Origin: Mesocentrotus franciscanus
Lineage: Eukaryota > Echinodermata > Echinoidea > Camarodonta > Strongylocentrotidae
Reading direction: 5' to 3'
DNA: 64,000 bases
Assembly: GCA_037976565.1 (NCBI GenBank)
Contig: CP137674.1
Location: 32,023,047-32,087,046 of the forward strand
In this document: positions 58,301 through 64,000 of the stretch, in pieces
How positions within the stretch are numbered: the stretch's first letter is position 1
How the letters are laid out: each line of letters starts with the position of its first letter
The notes under the pieces: model-generated
Seen by the model: only the letters and a program-made list of their open reading frames with translations
The model's database searches: none
Told to the model about the DNA's origin: nothing
Made by a program: the position numbers and the translations under genes

Positions 58301-59895
58301 ATTGGTCTCTCAAGGGACGTACAAATCATGGTAAAAAATCTACAAAACTTACATTTTTTGATAATTCATTATTGAAGGAAAAAATATTATCTAAAGATTA
58401 TAATTTAGAGACCAATTGGGATAGCAACCAATGGCACGAACGGCCTGTTATACTTAAGTCCAACTTAAAGTCGATCTTAGTCTTTGACGGTGAAACACAC
58501 CCCATATGTCGACCATACCACACTATATCCATTGTTGATAGTCACCAAGAAGGACCACTGGGGCTGCAATTTTGGTCAAACCCAAAATCTGAGCCCCATG
58601 AGCTCGAATTCATTTGTATTTTCAAATGAAAAAAGGGCTAGAATAATTAAATTTTCTCTCATTATGGGGATCACAGGTCTTGAGAATCTAACTCTGATGC
58701 TATTTCATGGAAATTTTGTGCAATCCAACCCTTGTAATGAGTTGATTTGTATGAACGTAGAAAAATGAGATAAACAGAATGGTGAAAGTTTGAAATAAAT
58801 CGGACCCACAATAAACAAATTATGAATGTGTGAAATATGAGATCACTGAGTTGATGCGAATCTCAAATTGGCATTTTGGTCAGTGGATTGTGACATAGGA
58901 TGCAGATAACTCTCCTGTTTGCCATGTACAAAAATATCATTAATTTCTGTTTTTCTCCTAAGTGTCTTCTCCCTTGGGGCACTTCTCAAAATATATTATG
59001 GAATGGATAGCATATCATTATAGGTCCAGAATAGAACCTCCTGAGCCATGAATTTGTGAAAAATTGAAATTTTAGTCATTTTGTGTGTTGGAACAAATGG
59101 GAAAGTAGTCCGGCACTCTGTCAAAGTGACATTACCTATTCAGCCAATTTGAAGTGCCCATACACAAATTACAACTTAAACCAAAAAAATCATGACTTTC
59201 TTATTTTTAGTCAGATTTATTTTGAACTTTCATCAGCCAGCTTCTCTGATTTTTCTGCTTTCTTTTAGAGTAGTTGTCTATTTGGATTGGATTTCCCTTT
59301 AAGGAAATTCAAATACAGTCGCCCCCTCTTTCATAGTCTGCAGCTGGTAAGAGAGAACATGTAGGTCGGGTTAAGTCCACCATTCTTCATACAGAGGCAG
59401 GAGTGTATTTATTCAAGATGTGGAGACATGAGAGAGATCATACGCAACAGGGAATTGATCGAGAACATTGAAGGTGCATTCATCTTTTGGAGAGAGCCTA
59501 AGAAATACATCCTAGATGGACTATAAATGGAAAGGAGAAGACATTTTGCAACAGTTTACAACTTCACAAGGGTATTGAATATGTTCTGTTTGTCCACGAG
59601 AATGAGAATAGACTATGGGAGTAATAATAACAATAGTAATAATAATAATAATAATAAAAATATAATAAAATAATAAAAGTAATAATACATACAATAATAA
59701 TAAATATAATCATAATAAATAATTATAATTTTAGAGCGCATAATACAGGAATGTCTAAAATACAAATATATTACTAGTAATCTATTTCTTTATTGTGGTC
59801 CCTATCAAGAACTTTACTTACTGCTGAAAAGTGAGCTGCAGATCCTGGGCTGCTTGAGAAATACAGCCCTACTCCAAACTCTCCATACGTCAAAT
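30463..59895 (-). CDS. PARP-like ADP-ribosyltransferase, C-terminal part in three exons
   Basis: Three minus-strand exons (59822-59895, 34239-34343, 30463-30633) splice in phase into the second half of a PARP catalytic domain. In order they give LTYGEFGVGLYFSSSPGSA, then MILVEAGLGRTESV ... TAPVGFDSIV, then NEYVIFDHLQVIPICLIEY and a stop. Known PARP domains use a His-Tyr-Glu triad to bind NAD and transfer ADP-ribose. The Tyr (in GLYF) and the Glu (in NEY) are both visible; the HG exon is not in the window or was missed. A kept Glu is typical of chain-forming PARPs, but activity is only inferred. The loop between the first two exons is short, so a further small exon may lie in the 25 kb between them. 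N-terminal domains, and so the PARP subtype, are unknown. Confidence 0.75.
30634..32732. other. Intron of the PARP-like gene, left part
   Basis: Mostly unique-looking AT-rich sequence. A C/G homopolymer junction (T-run then G-run) is at about 31690-31716. A lysine-rich open frame at 32157-32375 (ends FDDLRRNFSE) has no motif or flanking splice evidence and is not called. Confidence 0.4.
32733..32879. mobile_element. Short MITE with GGCCCTGTTTCAT ends
   Basis: The left end GGCCCTGTTTCATGAAAC is inversely repeated at the right end (TATGAAACAGGGCC). The total is about 147 bp. Its ends resemble those of the element at 2951-3087. Non-coding. Confidence 0.65.
32970..33022. repeat. GT simple repeat
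   Basis: Two (GT)n blocks separated by GGGTGCACGGG. Low complexity within the PARP-like intron. Confidence 0.65.
33290..34232 (+). mobile_element. 5'-truncated CR1/L2-like LINE, 3' end
   Basis: The frame 33302-33796 encodes the C-terminal part of a non-LTR reverse transcriptase: KWDTHVDNIICKVSRCIGTL, then YNALVLPHLSYCVSVWG, LQKKALHIC, and a late YNTRNRTNFH block ending in LNWNS. The order and spacing match the thumb and beyond of CR1/L2/Jockey-group elements. The polymerase active site is absent, so this is a typical 5'-truncated insertion. An AT-rich 3' UTR ends in a short AAC repeat at 34214-34232, six bases from the PARP-like splice donor. Confidence 0.75.
34239..34343 (-). CDS. PARP-like gene, penultimate exon
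   Basis: A 105-bp exon between a TTTTTTCAG acceptor and the consensus donor GTAAGT, phase 0 on both sides. It encodes LGKMILVEAGLGRTESV, a basic loop and LTAPVGFDSIV. This matches the PARP strand that reads MLL.EV.LG and the loop before it that reads PP.GYDSV. A LINE tail abuts its donor. Confidence 0.75.
34552..34826 (+). mobile_element. tRNA-Ser-derived SINE, nearly full length
   Basis: The head contains GGTCGAGTGGATACG (A-box), an anticodon-loop CTGTCGATC and B-box AGTTCGAGTCCCG, in the style of a tRNA-Ser. The body contains CTAATGTCCTTTGGCAAGAC and ATGGGTACCTGGTAGG. It ends in TATGCGCTATACAAGAACTG and an ATT tail. Related copies are at 23345, 45087, 45437 and 62568. Confidence 0.75.
34827..34944 (-). 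pseudogene. Small LINE reverse-transcriptase fragment
   Basis: On the minus strand it reads NPKSSKQAGFKSFQSVASYL followed by WNKLSA. This matches the C-terminal block of CR1/L2-like LINE polyproteins, in which a basic G..SF..A...WN.LP motif closes the protein. Fragment only, next to the SINE tail. Confidence 0.5.
35460..35520. repeat. GA-rich simple repeat interrupted by a MITE
   Basis: GAGAGACAGA-type repeats here resume at about 35886-35920 on the far side of the element at 35536-35881, which seems to have inserted next to or into one purine tract. Confidence 0.55.
35536..35881. mobile_element. MITE with TGTCCTCATCAGCTCGAGTT ends
   Basis: The left end TGTCCTCATCAGCTCGAGTT, followed by GGCCAAATA, is exactly inverted at the right end. 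Subterminal AAATAGCNGGCTATTTGGC motifs occur in both orientations. About 346 bp, non-coding; the 75-codon frame inside is not supported. Confidence 0.75.
36647..37040 (+). mobile_element. TTAA-flanked MITE, family B copy 1
   Basis: The inverted ends AGATAAAGACCAGTTCTGG and AGGTAAAGACCAGTTTTGG are flanked on both sides by TTAA (36643-36646 and 37041-37044). The interior contains CACGTGCGCGATATCTATTT and is nearly identical to 45883-46248. Non-coding. Confidence 0.85.
37312..37336. repeat. AAT microsatellite, probable SINE tail
   Basis: (AAT)n immediately precedes, in plus-strand order, the minus-strand SINE at 37340-37590 and is best explained as that element's ATT tail. Confidence 0.6.
37340..37590 (-). 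mobile_element. tRNA-derived SINE, second family
   Basis: On the minus strand the head reads GTTGGCTCAGTCAGTAGAGC (A-box), then CCTCACAACC as an anticodon-loop-like segment and GTGGGTTCGAACCCC (B-box). The anticodon stem is imperfect, so it is not a working tRNA. The body (GGCGTTCAACAATAAGGGG ...) differs from the tRNA-Ser-type SINE. Confidence 0.65.
37681..37738. repeat. AAG/GAA microsatellite, about 19 units
   Basis: A near-perfect (AAG)n purine tract within the PARP-like intron. Confidence 0.9.
37944..38513. mobile_element. TTAA-flanked MITE, family D
   Basis: The ends AGGGACAGTTGAGTTCTTG and the inverse of AGGGATAGTTGAGCTTTGG are flanked by TTAA (37940-37943 and 38514-38517). About 570 bp, non-coding, including an AATAATAATAA stretch. 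Confidence 0.8.
39280..40075. repeat. Tandem array of a roughly 150-bp unit carrying TGACCTTTGACC
   Basis: About six units, each starting GTTTGATAGTAATCCATC (or a variant) and containing GATAATGCGATCNCAAGC, a TGACCTTTGACC block and AATCTAATCAGTTCATT. The units diverge by point changes and small deletions. The last ends in GGACGTACGTACGGACGGAC and AACCAGAAAACATCATGCCTGG-type sequence. TGACCTTTGACC is the inverse of the AGGTCA-A-AGGTCA (DR1) nuclear-receptor site. Confidence 0.8.
40137..40510. repeat. Long purine-rich (GA)n-type tract
   Basis: Almost only A and G for about 370 bases, with AGAGAAAGAG-like words. The charged Lys/Arg/Glu frames across it are artefacts. Confidence 0.85.
40900..41331. 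mobile_element. Partial TTAA-type element with GAAAGTTTGAATGAAATCGGAC core
   Basis: The block with AGTTTGAATGAAATCGGAC, AAATGAGAAAGTTACAAATT and CAAATTGGCTGAATTG is related to the block at 58780-59300. The right end GGATTGCCCT abuts TTAA (41321 region), like family C and the 59294 end. No left end was found, so it is truncated or diverged. Confidence 0.45.
41621..42012. mobile_element. TTAA-flanked MITE, family C
   Basis: The ends AGGGGATGTCCACCCTGAT and the inverse of AGGGAAAGTCCACCCTGAT share about 39 bp of inverted repeat through GTTGGTTTTAATA. TTAA flanks both sides (41617-41620 and 42013-42016). About 392 bp, non-coding. Confidence 0.88.
42098..44412. repeat. 107-bp satellite array, main block (about 21.6 units)
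   Basis: Near-identical 107-bp units, each containing GCAGAGTGCAATGTTTAGTT, GGGACCTGTATTCTACTCT and ACAAACACCCATCAGTTAAA. Differences between units are mostly single bases or short indels (for example a 2-bp loss in the CTCTCACC block near 42930). Each unit has an imperfect hairpin formed by TTAAACCATGGAGG and CCTCAATGGTTTAA (13 of 14 pairs, 10-nt loop). As 107 is not a multiple of 3, the repeated peptide frames are artefacts. Confidence 0.95.
44413..44942 (+). mobile_element. TTAA-flanked MITE, family A copy 2, inside the satellite
   Basis: A full-length copy closely matching 29233-29760, inserted in a 107-bp unit at its CAGTTAA position. The left flank is TTAA (44409-44412). The right flank is TTACC where TTAAACC would be expected, suggesting loss of two bases. 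The array resumes directly after it, so the insertion post-dates array formation. Confidence 0.88.
44943..45086. repeat. 107-bp satellite array, terminal block
   Basis: About 1.35 further units after the MITE. They share CATGGGGGCAAG and GGTAGAGCGC variants, so the array edge is more diverged than its core. The last unit breaks off after ATGATTTAAGG, where a SINE begins. Confidence 0.85.
45087..45262 (-). mobile_element. tRNA-Ser-type SINE, inverted copy
   Basis: On the minus strand the diverged head GTTTAGTGGATATACGTCC and B-box-like GGTTAGAGTCCTGC precede the shared body CTAATGTCCTTTGGCAAGAC and the AGGTACCGCTAGG segment. It abuts the end of the 107-bp array. Confidence 0.6.
45416..45545 (-). 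mobile_element. SINE body fragment with AAT tail
   Basis: On the minus strand, TAATGTCTTTTGGCAAGGC, the GGGTACCTGGCAGG block and an (ATT)n tail (plus-strand AAT at 45417-45436) match the other SINEs. The head is missing. Confidence 0.6.
45883..46248 (+). mobile_element. TTAA-type MITE, family B copy 2 (left end missing)
   Basis: Nearly identical to 36668-37040 from ATGCGATTGCATTGTGAAAG onward, with small deletions. The right end ...GTACCT is followed by TTAA at 46249-46252. The leftmost 20 or so bases with the terminal repeat are absent. Confidence 0.8.
46253..48515. other. Intron or intergenic stretch without a supported gene
   Basis: No terminal-repeat element with both ends was found. 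A diverged SINE-like fragment may lie at about 46540-46650. Several short plus-strand frames (46985-47173, 47909-48142) show no motif. Confidence 0.35.
48516..48749 (+). pseudogene. Candidate exon or exon relic with one in-frame TGA
   Basis: A 234-bp segment lies between an acceptor-like GCTTGCTGTAG and a donor-like CAAG/GTAAAG. It would be phase 1 on both sides. One frame gives YRSYQDDYLKVEPMDYCNAK, then TDEFKDKPFTLVSSDCGY, a TGA at 48659-48661, and KAFSRNLLVTGFMVNLNPPT. Codon choice is coding-like on both sides of the TGA. It could be a decayed exon, a selenocysteine codon (no evidence for one), an assembly error or chance. I recognise no family. It is on the strand opposite the PARP-like gene. 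Confidence 0.3.
49314..49690. mobile_element. TTAA-flanked element, family F
   Basis: The ends AGGCATTGTTTAAC and the inverse of AGGGATCCGGTAAC show only loose inverted similarity. TTAA nevertheless lies exactly at both edges (49310-49313 and 49691-49694), and both ends begin AGG, as in the other families. About 377 bp, non-coding. Confidence 0.55.
50410..50559. repeat. Long imperfect hairpin, 150 bp
   Basis: The arm from AATGACTGCT through GAGGCATAGTTGTTTTT and GGGGAGGTTACATC is inverted in the second arm, which ends AGCAGTCATT. The centre is CACCCCTCGG/CACAC/CTCGGGGTG. Bulges are small. It is flanked by AT-rich DNA. It could be a MITE or a source of hairpin RNA. Confidence 0.75.
50560..52738. 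other. AT-rich intronic stretch, no gene seen
   Basis: No exon or bounded repeat is supported. The longest frame (50713-51081, minus) is hydrophobic, has no motif and is judged to be chance. Confidence 0.35.
52739..53270 (-). mobile_element. TTAA-flanked MITE, family A copy 3 (inverted)
   Basis: This is the reverse complement of the family seen at 29233 and 44413, with TTAA at both edges (52735-52738 and 53271-53274). It carries the same TTGGCTGCAAAAGTGACATA terminal block with scattered substitutions. Confidence 0.85.
53398..53871. mobile_element. TTAA-flanked element, family E
   Basis: The ends AGACCCTGTCTGAAG and the inverse of AGACCCAATCCGATG are flanked by TTAA (53394-53397 and 53872-53875). 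It lies about 120 bp from family A copy 3. About 474 bp, non-coding. Confidence 0.65.
53876..58210. other. Intronic stretch with no supported gene
   Basis: A stretch of about 690 bp (56579-57270) is rich in TGC, GCACGTG and CATGCAGA words on both strands and may be a diverged relative of the GC-rich MITE at 23928, but I could not fix its ends. A TA/CT simple repeat is at about 57769-57800. An acceptor-like CCCCTTGCAG at 54565 opens only a short frame. No PARP-domain exon was recognised here. Confidence 0.35.
58211..58503. mobile_element. MITE with about 60-bp inverted repeats, copy 2
   Basis: Same family and orientation as 2379-2668, sharing the TTCACAAAGACTAAGATC ends and the full interior with few differences. 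The right terminus has a short ACGG insertion (TTTGACGGTGAAACA), so its inverted repeat is slightly interrupted. Confidence 0.8.
58640..59300. mobile_element. Partial TTAA-type element
   Basis: It contains GAAAGTTTGAAATAAATCGGAC, CAAATTGGCATTTTGGTCAG and CAGCTTCTCTGATTTTTCTG blocks also seen in part at 40900-41331 and in intron 1 near 14430. The right end GGATTTCCCT is followed by TTAA (59292 region). No matching left terminus was found. Confidence 0.4.
59622..59742 (-). repeat. AAT-rich tract, probable SINE tail remnant
   Basis: (AAT)n-like sequence next to AGAGCGCATAATACAGG. Read on the minus strand this resembles the TATTATGCGCT..A tail junction of the SINE at 34552-34826. The rest of that SINE is not evident. 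Confidence 0.5.
59822..59895 (-). CDS. PARP-like gene exon with the GLYF motif
   Basis: A 74-bp exon between the acceptor CTTTAATCCAG and the consensus donor GTAAGT; it enters in phase 1 and leaves in phase 0. It encodes LTYGEFGVGLYFSSSPGSA followed by AHFSA. In PARPs the block YG.GIYF..N.S.A..Y contributes the catalytic Tyr and lines the NAD pocket. The Gly-x-Gly-x-Tyr-Phe core is intact. Confidence 0.78.
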
Positions 59896-60448
59896 CTGGA
59901 TTAAAGAAAGTAAAGAAAAGACATAGCATTATCAGAGAGATGCTTAAAGGAAACCGTATCGTACCTCACATTTTCTAAAAAGACAACAAAAGGTGAGAAG
60001 GATACAATTTAAGCCAACTTCACGTATATTTGCAACTTCGATCTTCAGGATGGAGACCTTGGCCAAGCAGATGCCCATTTATTCTATTTTGTTGATGTTC
60101 TTACCCATTTCTATTTTTCATGTAATTTACTCTACTCCTTTGTTTCTTCTATTAAAGTGGTGGGTCCATTGAACTTAATTCATTGGTTCGTAGCATAATA
60201 GTGCTACCAGGAAGCTAGATTTTATTTTTCAATGAATTTTTCAACAGAAAAAGCGGTTCACTAGCGCATCCAGGATTCGGTGAAAGGGGAGTACATGGCT
60301 TCAACAAGCTGTAACATTATAAGTAACTACAGGGAATAATTCCATTGTCAGTACATGTATTAATACATCCACTAGCAATGTGGAAGGACAGGAGACATTG
60401 TGTTCATGGGCGGTATGAAGTTTAAAACAAAAAAATATATATATATAT

Positions 60449-60608
60449 ATAGTATTTAGTGTGTAATCTAAGTCTACAATGAACCTCTGTTATAGCAAGT
60501 GATGTTACTGACAGGAGTATGTACAGTACATGTATCTCTTCCTGGAAATTTGAATATCAAATTTTATCAATCTAACTGCTTATTCAAATAATAATACATA
60601 CATCTAGT

Positions 60609-60640
<32 letters not shown>

Positions 60641-60799
60641 CTAGATGTATGTATTATTATTTGAATAAGCAGTTAGATTGATAAAATTTGATATTCAAAT
60701 TTCCAGGAAGAGATACATGTACTGTACATACTCCTGTCAGTAACATCACTTGCTATAACAGAGGTTCATTGTAGACTTAGATTACACACTAAATACTAT
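60449..60799. repeat. Perfect inverted repeat: two 161-bp arms around a TA tract
   Basis: The left arm 60449-60609 is, as far as I can read, exactly the reverse complement of the right arm 60639-60799. They are separated by a 29-bp spacer that is mostly (TA)n. The outer edge begins ATAGTATTTAGTGTGTAATC. No coding signal. It is either a very recent foldback event or element, or an assembly or read artefact. Confidence 0.95.
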
Positions 60800-62560
60800 T
60801 TTATAGAGGCAACAGCTTTGTGAAGAGAAAACAAATTTAGCAGTTTTCAGTTCATAGGCCTACAGGATTTGAAAATGTTGCAATCTTTTTTCTTAGAGTT
60901 GACTACTTGCTAATTTAATGTGCAATGCTTGTAAGGATATAGCTCAGAACTCAAAGACAAACTGGAGAAGATTCTAATTGAATTGTCGGGTGAGGTCAGT
61001 TGTTGGTTGGACACAATCCACAAAATACTGTGACACACAAGAATGTCCGGGGTGGTACAAAATTTGGAACCTCTGTCTGCATATTGGAAAACCTGACAGG
61101 CTGACAGTTGCTTTTATCCTAGTCTCCAAATTTGAAGGCATGAAAGCTTCCTTTATATGCTTGTTTGGAAAGTTTTGGCTGCCTTGTTGAAGAAGTTAGT
61201 CTTCTACAGCCGTTATTCCCCAATCTAAATGGTATATGCCCCTGATGACGGAGAGTCTAATCCAAGCTCTTATCAACCAATCAAAATTATGTCATAATTG
61301 TGTTTGAAAGATATAAAAAGTTTTTTTTTTTTGTAAAATGAATTTATTGATAAATATATGCTTTTAAACAAATCAAACAATCATATACAATCAATTAAAA
61401 TAACATTGTAGCATCCTTACATAATTCAACTAAAACATGTTTCATTTTCTTGAATTACAGTATTTTCAAAAACGCATAACTTTTGTGTTTTACAATACTT
61501 TTCCATCTGTAAAAGGTTATGGATTACTCTTTTGAAGATATAAACAGTTTTGGTAAAATTAAATGTTCTATTGGTGGACTGGTGGACTGAAAAATGCAGA
61601 AAGATAATAATAAACTATAGAAATGGATAATGAGACAAGAAGGAAGGTGGTGTTATGTTTGGCATAACTCATACAATACAGAGGCTTTGAAAGAGGTTTG
61701 GCATAACTCATACAATACAGAGGCTTTGAAAGAGGTACAATGTACATGCTGAAATAGACTTTATGGCAATGTAATTAGTTTAATTACCCCCCCCCCCCAG
61801 TAAATCACTCTTGCTCAGGCCTCATCAATATAATAACGATGTACGAGATTTGTTCATATTTCAGATCATGTATTTTCAGTGATCTTTGACCTACATATAT
61901 AATGAGCTCATGCCTCCAATGGCATTGATGTGACAAATACATGTACATGCATTTACAAGAATCCATTTGAAAGGGAAGAAAGAGATTTTGGAGGGAGTTG
62001 AGAAGGATTACTCTAGATGAGTGGAAAGAAAAATTATTAAATGGATAAATTGATGTATAAGCTCTATTTTACTTATAAGATATAAATTTGGCATTTATAT
62101 TGAACAGATGACAGAAATGACCATAATCCTCATTTGATGCCCATTTTCTGTATTTATATTCCCCAATTCATGAATATAATGCAAGTGGCAGACAGGAATG
62201 TTTAGATGGAAATAAATATGAACATGATTTTTTTTTGTGGGGGGCTGCTCTTGACTGGTTGAACTGTTGATGGTAATGAATGTCCGTACTGGCACAGCTG
62301 GGTAAAATAAAAGAGAGCATGATTGATTGCATGGGGCAGAACATGAAACAACAGCACATTCACACAAGAGAATGTATACCAAATTTGAATCTAAAGAAAC
62401 ATAAATAATCATAGAATATCGAAAGGTGCATACACATTGGAAAGGGATATTGTAGGACTTAATAAAAATGTTGTATTAATAAATTGGATTTGGGGAGGTC
62501 AGCTTAGACCATACAAGGTTTAGCATCAGTTCAAGCATAACAAAATTACAATTGGCTGGT
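60800..62560. other. AT-rich stretch, no gene seen
   Basis: No PARP-domain exon (for example one with HG and an N..I..GF pattern) was recognised. A 39-bp direct duplication is listed separately. Homopolymers are at about 61321 (T) and 61789 (C). Confidence 0.4.
61658..61735. repeat. Exact 39-bp tandem duplication
   Basis: The unit starting TTTGGCATAACTCATACAAT and ending GAAAGAGG occurs twice in a row without differences. Confidence 0.9.
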
Positions 62561-62567
62561 CATACAT

Positions 62568-62895
62568 GATAATAATAAATCTGTATTTAAATATTGCACT
62601 TTAAAATACGAAATACCCTCTCTATAAGTGCTTTACAGATATTATTATCACTCAAGCAGTGTGCACCATCTCCACTTCTTTAGGAGTATTCCTACCATAT
62701 GGTGACCACTGTGGCATATGGCAATTACTATCACAAAGACTTCTGTCAGGTCCCCATTTCTCTCCTGTGTATGGAGTGGCAAATGTAGATTTATGGCTTA
62801 CCAAAGGACATTAGTGCCATGTTGCGGATCGAACCGACAACCTTTGCATTTCCAGTCAAGTGCTCGAACCACTCGACTAGGTCACCTCTTACACA
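62568..62895 (-). mobile_element. tRNA-Ser-type SINE, full length
   Basis: On the minus strand the head reads GGTGACCTAGTCGAGTGGTT (A-box region), a GACTGGAAATGCAAAG anticodon arm with GGA (Ser) and the B-box GGTTCGATCCGCAAC. The shared body CTAATGTCCTTTGGTAAGCC follows, and the element ends in an ATTATTATC tail at 62568. A class II tRNA-Ser origin is inferred from the GTCGAGTGG D-arm and the anticodon. Confidence 0.75.
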
Positions 62896-62999
62896 TGTAC
62901 ATGTATCAGGTCACGCTCACAAAAAGCCAACGCCCAGTTACACAGTTTTTGTTCGATAAAATACTCATACGGGCAATGGATCTAAATTCTTTGATTTTT

Positions 63000-64000
63000 T
63001 AGCCTACAGTTTTCATATAGCTGTATGATCAATTTTGCTTGACTAGATGGGGGGAGGGGGGGGGTTAAAAGTATAGTTTACATTGGTAGGGTTAGTAGGT
63101 TTGGCTCCAGAAGGCTGGGTATTGGGGTGAGCTGGAACATGAAAGGCAATATGAAATACATAGGTCAAGGGTCAAATCCCTCCCTGAAGCAAGCATGTTT
63201 GGCAAAATGAGGTGTGAGTGACATAGGTATGGGACATTGCCAAGAACACGTCATGATTGGAGGGAAAGAAATTGAGAGGGGAGGCGGGAGAAAGGATAGG
63301 AAATGGAGATCAAAGAATATCAAAGAAAAAGGTATGCAAGGCGGGATGAGGAGAGTAGGGAGTTTCCACATTAAAGTTGATTCTCGTAATCTTGAAATCA
63401 TGTGCTATAGGCCTTAATGTTTTCATCACATAGAGTAGACCAAACACTTTCTCAGCTGAAATTTACATAAATTCACATGAATGTTTCCTGCAGGTAGAAA
63501 CAAAAACAATGCAAAATTGTCCTAGTGTATCCTGAAATGTCATTCCTCGAATGTTTGAACCCTCTATAAGCAGGTCAGGTGTTGTCACTTTTTAAATAGA
63601 ATTTACATGTGATTGCAAGCTAGTGTCATGACCTAAATACAAAGGTTTTATGAATCAGCAGGATACATGTAAGACTGTGATCCATGCCAAGCTAAATTAT
63701 AGCAAAACAAGATTATAATTGTCTAGTAGACAGAAGGCTGGAAAAGAATTGCAGGAACATTAGGGATATTAACTCCTAACTGCATAATCACCCTGTACCA
63801 CACTGTATTTATCATGGGATAGATATATCAAAGGCTTCAAGATTATTTAAGTATTTCCACTGCAAGATTAATCTATAACAATGTTACAGTGGTTGTCATG
63901 GAGCTAATCAAGACCGGAAATGGGATGAGAAGAGCGAGAGATAAATAAAAAGAGAAAGAAGATGAGGGAGGAGGAGCTGATTAAAAGGGGAAAAGGGGGG
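63000..64000. other. Right-edge stretch with purine-rich tracts
   Basis: G-rich and GA-rich tracts are at 63049-63065, 63255-63310 and 63915-63990. No exon or bounded repeat is supported. The PARP-like gene may continue beyond the edge. Confidence 0.4.

Noticed and set aside
63640..63720. Possible PARP HG-motif exon on the minus strand (reads WHGSQ)
   Set aside because: The frame closes after about a dozen codons, the acceptor is weak and the following residues do not fit the PARP pattern; probably chance.

Overview
The window looks like ordinary AT-rich genomic DNA from an invertebrate deuterostome, most likely an echinoderm such as a sea urchin. This is an inference from three things: animal-type spliced genes, a dense load of short TTAA-flanked and other terminal-inverted-repeat elements, and tRNA-derived SINEs with ATT-rich tails. 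No prokaryotic gene organisation, rRNA gene or CRISPR array is visible. Most longer open frames are chance openings in repeats; the real genes had to be read through splice sites.

Two genes are well supported. A complete four-exon gene on the plus strand (start 11209, stop 19184) encodes a secreted TGF-beta superfamily ligand of about 510 residues. It has a signal peptide, a long propeptide, an RKRR cleavage site and a C-terminal cystine-knot domain. The domain lacks the cysteine that normally links two subunits and has a tail after the final CxC, a Lefty-like combination; a Maverick/GDF15-type identity is the main alternative. Just upstream lie a TATA box, a perfect CRE and an inverted CCAAT box. 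On the minus strand, three short exons (59822-59895, 34239-34343, 30463-30633) join in phase into the C-terminal half of a poly(ADP-ribose) polymerase catalytic domain ending at a stop codon. This gene starts beyond the right edge or in exons I could not find, and one of its introns may be about 25 kb.

Layout. 1-10.8 kb: intergenic, with several short inverted-repeat elements and a 1.5 kb DNA transposon carrying a broken MADF/Myb-SANT-like gene. 10.8-19.3 kb: the TGF-beta ligand gene. 19.3-30 kb: intergenic, with SINEs, a GC-rich MITE with TTA duplications, a Tx1/L1-like LINE remnant and a CA-rich tandem array. 30-60 kb: the PARP-like gene, whose introns hold a CR1/L2-like LINE end, many TTAA-flanked MITEs, a tandem array rich in AGGTCA direct repeats, a long 107-bp hairpin satellite interrupted by a MITE, and two large hairpins. 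60-64 kb: a perfect 161-bp inverted repeat, a full-length tRNA-Ser-type SINE and simple repeats.

I found no operon-like or obviously new multi-gene system. The most noteworthy items are the probable non-dimerising TGF-beta ligand, the apparent burst of TTAA-targeting non-autonomous elements, the hairpin-bearing satellite, and the perfect inverted repeat.
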